Part shown: positions 6,987 to 9,001 of the stretch, piece by piece | How the letters are laid out: each line of letters begins with the position of its first letter | How positions within the stretch are numbered: the first letter of the stretch is position 1 | Origin: Phycisphaerae bacterium | GTDB taxonomy: Bacteria > Planctomycetota > Phycisphaerae > UBA1845 | Length of the DNA stretch: 9,001 bases | Assembly: GCA_029260195.1 (NCBI GenBank) | Contig: JAJDDS010000618.1 | Coordinates: forward strand, 1-9,001 | Reading direction: 5' to 3' | Notes under the pieces: model-generated | What the model saw: only the letters and a program-made list of their open reading frames with translations | What the model was told of the DNA's origin: nothing | Databases searched by the model: none | Program-made: the position numbers and the translations under genes

Positions 6987-7835
6987 AACGACGCCAAGAA
7001 CGGCGGGGGACTCTACATCGACGACGGCTTCTTCGGAGGTGGTGTCGCGACCCTGTTTTTCTGCACGTTCGTCGAGAACACCGCCACCGCCCGCGGCGGC
7101 GGTGTGTCCTATGATAATGACTCCTTGCTCCCCGTCACGAGTTGCATTCTGTGGGATAACACCGATGACTGCTCCGGCGACTGCGATCCACCGGGCTGCG
7201 CCTGCCCCGAAGCCGTCGAAACGGCCCAGATCCACTCGCGCGTCACCCCGTCGACCGCGGTCTTTGGACACAACTGCATCCAGGGATTCAACAGCGCCCC
7301 GGGCAATGGAAACATCAGCGACGATCCCCGTTTTCTCGACCCGCAGGGTCTGGATGCGGACTCGCTGAACGACTTCTTCCTGGGCGACGGCTCCCCGTGC
7401 ATCGACGCGGCGGATTCAGACCCGTTACCGCCCGCGGTCTTCCTGGATCTGACCGGAGTCAACCTGCGCGCGATCGACGACGCGGGCGCGGGCGACACGG
7501 GCACCTGCACAGGTCAAGGATGCGCCCGGTACGTGGACATGGGCGTGTACGAATCAGTTGGGCTGCCGTACATCCTTGCCGGTCAACCGGGTGAGTCATT
7601 CGTGCGATCGGCGTTCACCGGGTTCATCGATTCCTTGTCCGAGAGCACCGACGGGGTGAACATCGACCTTGGGATCGATCGGTTCGTGCTGGTGTTCTCC
7701 GAGGAAGTCTTCAAGAACGCCCAGGGATCGGCCTCAATCGATGAGGACGATTTCGAGCTGGATTTCACCGGAGGCGCCCCCTGCCGACTATCTCTTGTAT
7801 CGATGACGTGGTGGGTCAGGGAGCGATGGGCATAG
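6987..7835 (+). pseudogene. Middle fragment: last beta-helix coils, Cys-rich turn and start of an Ig-like domain
   Basis: This continues in the same frame as the upstream fragment, directly after the TAG. It reads NDAKNGGGLYID, then FCTFVENTATARGGGVSY, completing two further coils. A cysteine-rich stretch CSGDCDPPGCAC follows, then DPRFLDPQGLDADSLNDF and GDGSPCIDAADSD, both standard closing elements of this class of beta-helix protein, and RYVDMGVYE. From 7680 an Ig-like domain begins with RFVLVFSEEVF. After the C-run the frame gives a spurious tail and stops at 7833-7835. No good ribosome binding site or start codon exists for independent translation; the GTG at 7104 falls within a conserved coil and is not a credible start. 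Confidence 0.65.
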
Positions 7836-8290
7836 ACCGCCATTTCGTTTTGATCGAGCTAACCGACCACATCCCTTTGCAGGAGTGGACGACGATCATT
7901 GCCGACGTGAAGGACGCGGCGGACAATCCCATCCGAACGCCGATCTACGAGCATTGCACGTGCTGCGATCCCGGATCCCCGACGCCGGATCGCCCGGATC
8001 GCGTGGTGATGGGGTACCTGCCCGCCGACGTTGACCAGAGCAGAAAGGTGAATCCTCTCGATTTGCTGGAGTGGAAACGGTACGTCAACGCACTGGTCGA
8101 TCCGCCCCAGGGTGTTGTCGCGGACTACGCGAACACCGATCGGTTCTGTCCTGGTCAGACAAATCACGACGATCCGTGCATCAACCCGCTCGACTTGCTG
8201 CGATTCAAACAACTGATCAACGGGATTTCTCCCGCCACACGGTCGTGGACGAACGAAACGCTCCCCTGTGAGCCTTGTTTCGGCCCGTAG
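7787..8290 (+). pseudogene. C-terminal fragment: rest of the Ig-like domain and two dockerin-like repeats
   Basis: In the shifted frame the sequence completes the Ig-like domain with HFVLIELTDHIPLQEWTTII and ADVKDAADNPI, the usual ending of such domains. A linker with EHCTCCDPGSPTPDRPDRV follows. Then come two dockerin type I-like, EF-hand-like repeats: ADVDQSRKVNPLDLLEWKRYVN (Asp-x-Asp-x-Ser calcium loop start, coding from 8024) and DDPCINPLDLLRFKQLING (from 8168). The second has a Cys-containing insertion in place of a compact loop (NTDRFCPGQTNHDDPC). In cellulosome bacteria dockerins bind cohesins. In planctomycetes their partners are mostly unknown, so the role here is inferred as protein anchoring or assembly. 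The frame stops at 8288-8290. Confidence 0.7.
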
Positions 8291-8358
8291 CCGTGCCGCG
8301 CAAAGGAACCGGCGCCGTTGTGTTAATAACGATTTCCTAAGATGAGGATCATAAGACA
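8291..8358. other. Short spacer with AT-rich segment before the cysteine-rich gene
   Basis: The spacer turns AT-rich at 8317-8343 (GTGTTAATAACGATTTCC then TAAGAT), which could be a promoter element, but no pair of boxes with standard spacing was found. GAGGA at 8344-8348, 10 nt before the ATG at 8359, is a moderate ribosome binding site. Confidence 0.4.
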
Positions 8359-9001
8359 ATGAAACCCTTCACTCTCATAGCAATGTCGATTGCCCTGTCG
8401 CTGGGTATGGTTCGCACGACTCGAGCGGACTGTTTCGGGTGCGCGGGCGACGTGACGATCATCCAACGTCAGGATGATTTCTGGAGCGAATCGCCTCCAT
8501 CACAATACTCCAAACACGTTCACGACTTCGGGCCACTGTGTGATGCGCCCGCTCTGGCGGGCCTTCTAGGCGAAGTGAACATCCTGATCGCCGTGTCCGC
8601 CGATCTCGAAGGTGCGACCAAGACTGTCACCGCCAACTTCGTCAGCGGAGGGAACGTTACTCCCATTACCAGCGGAAATGGATTCATCGATGCCCCGGCC
8701 AACGGGATCTTCTTCAAGAATGGAATGACTTCCTGCAAGCAGGAAGAGAACAAGGCGCTCGTTCTACTGGACTGGGACGACTTCAACGATTTGCTCGCTG
8801 ATGGTGACGGGACGATGAAGATCGAGGTTTTGGCGAGCGACGACATTCAGGACGTGTGCGACATCTGTTGCGAAAGCGGCCATTCGTGGACGCCGGCCCC
8901 CTGTTGCTCCGATCGACCTCCTTGCCCCTGCCCGCCCAAAGCTCAGTCATTTACGGAGGTGACGTTGGTCTACCTGGATTGTGACATCATGGGCGACTTG
9001 A
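8359..9001 (+). CDS. Exported cysteine-rich protein of unknown function, 3' end cut by window edge
   Basis: The frame stays open from the ATG at 8359 to the window end, giving 214 residues. The N-terminus MKPFTLIAMSIALSLGMVRTTRA is a signal peptide with a likely cleavage after A23, leaving DCFGCAGDV as the mature start. A middle region with ANFVSGGNVTP and LVLLDWDDFNDLLADGDG looks like a soluble extracellular domain; I do not recognise it. Residues 167-191 hold seven cysteines (167, 170, 171, 182, 183, 189, 191), including CC pairs and CPCPP, a spacing suited to disulfides or metal binding; neither can be settled from sequence. The C-terminus, which could carry an anchor or sorting tail, lies past the right edge. 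GAGGA at 8344 supports the start. No family name can be given. Confidence 0.8.
   Translation, partial: MKPFTLIAMSIALSLGMVRTTRADCFGCAGDVTIIQRQDDFWSESPPSQYSKHVHDFGPLCDAPALAGLLGEVNILIAVSADLEGATKTVTANFVSGGNVTPITSGNGFIDAPANGIFFKNGMTSCKQEENKALVLLDWDDFNDLLADGDGTMKIEVLASDDIQDVCDICCESGHSWTPAPCCSDRPPCPCPPKAQSFTEVTLVYLDCDIMGDL

Larger units (their letters stand above)
5979..8290 (+). pseudogene. Secreted beta-helix / Ig-like / dockerin-like protein, broken by one stop codon and one frameshift
   Basis: Three adjoining reading frames read as one protein of about 770 residues once two lesions are repaired. Codon 336 is TAG (6984-6986). It falls inside a beta-helix coil whose sister coils have Glu, Arg or Lys there (FTENTA, FVENTA, FDRNTA against FR*NDA), so a single-base change from GAG or AAG explains it. 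About 800 nt later the frame shifts by a missing base near 7777-7786, beside a run of five C. Before it the frame reads FELDFTGGAPC; after it the alternate frame reads PTISCIDDVVGQGAMG, which together make one Ig-like domain. Predicted domain order is signal peptide, beta-helix with GGGxY coils, a Cys-rich turn, Ig-like domain and dockerin-like repeats. It may be a decaying gene or carry sequencing or assembly errors; the sequence alone cannot decide. Confidence 0.8.

Noticed and set aside
7777..7786. Programmed ribosomal frameshift
   Set aside because: No slippery heptamer or stimulatory structure was recognised, and the gene is already interrupted upstream by a stop codon.

Overview
The window looks like ordinary chromosomal sequence from a GC-rich bacterium, most probably a member of the Planctomycetota (Phycisphaerae-like lineages fit well). 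The phylum call is inference. It rests on PEP-CTERM-tailed secreted proteins, a secreted right-handed beta-helix protein that opens with an IYVDN...GDGTSWAQA block and ends in an Ig-like plus dockerin-like tail, and the general style of the DinG and DPP-IV proteins. No mobile element, CRISPR array, tRNA or rRNA was seen.

Layout. Positions 1-1741 hold, on the minus strand, the first 580 codons of a DinG/XPD-type superfamily 2 helicase; its C-terminus lies beyond the left edge. A 151-bp divergent intergenic region (1742-1892) separates it from a plus-strand lipoprotein peptidase of the dipeptidyl peptidase IV type (1893-4133), complete with its Ser-Asp-His triad. After a 272-bp spacer comes a run of plus-strand genes for exported proteins. 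Two are tandem paralogous PEP-CTERM proteins that overlap by ATGA (4406-5137 and 5134-5916). Next is a large beta-helix/Ig-like/dockerin protein (5979-8290), which in this sequence is broken by an in-frame TAG at 6984-6986 and by a 1-nt frameshift near 7777-7786. Last is a cysteine-rich exported protein that starts at 8359 and runs off the right edge.

How the genes relate. The helicase is a cytoplasmic DNA-repair type enzyme, and the peptidase is a probable outer-membrane or periplasmic enzyme. The right half is a cluster of surface or secreted proteins with two different C-terminal sorting styles, PEP-CTERM and dockerin-like. The PEP-CTERM pair is probably co-translated. Nothing in the sequence ties these proteins to a common pathway. 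The most notable points are the tandem family that I cannot assign to a named family, the doubly broken beta-helix gene, the DinG homologue lacking the first of the four usual Fe-S cysteines, and the double-cysteine-rich terminal protein.
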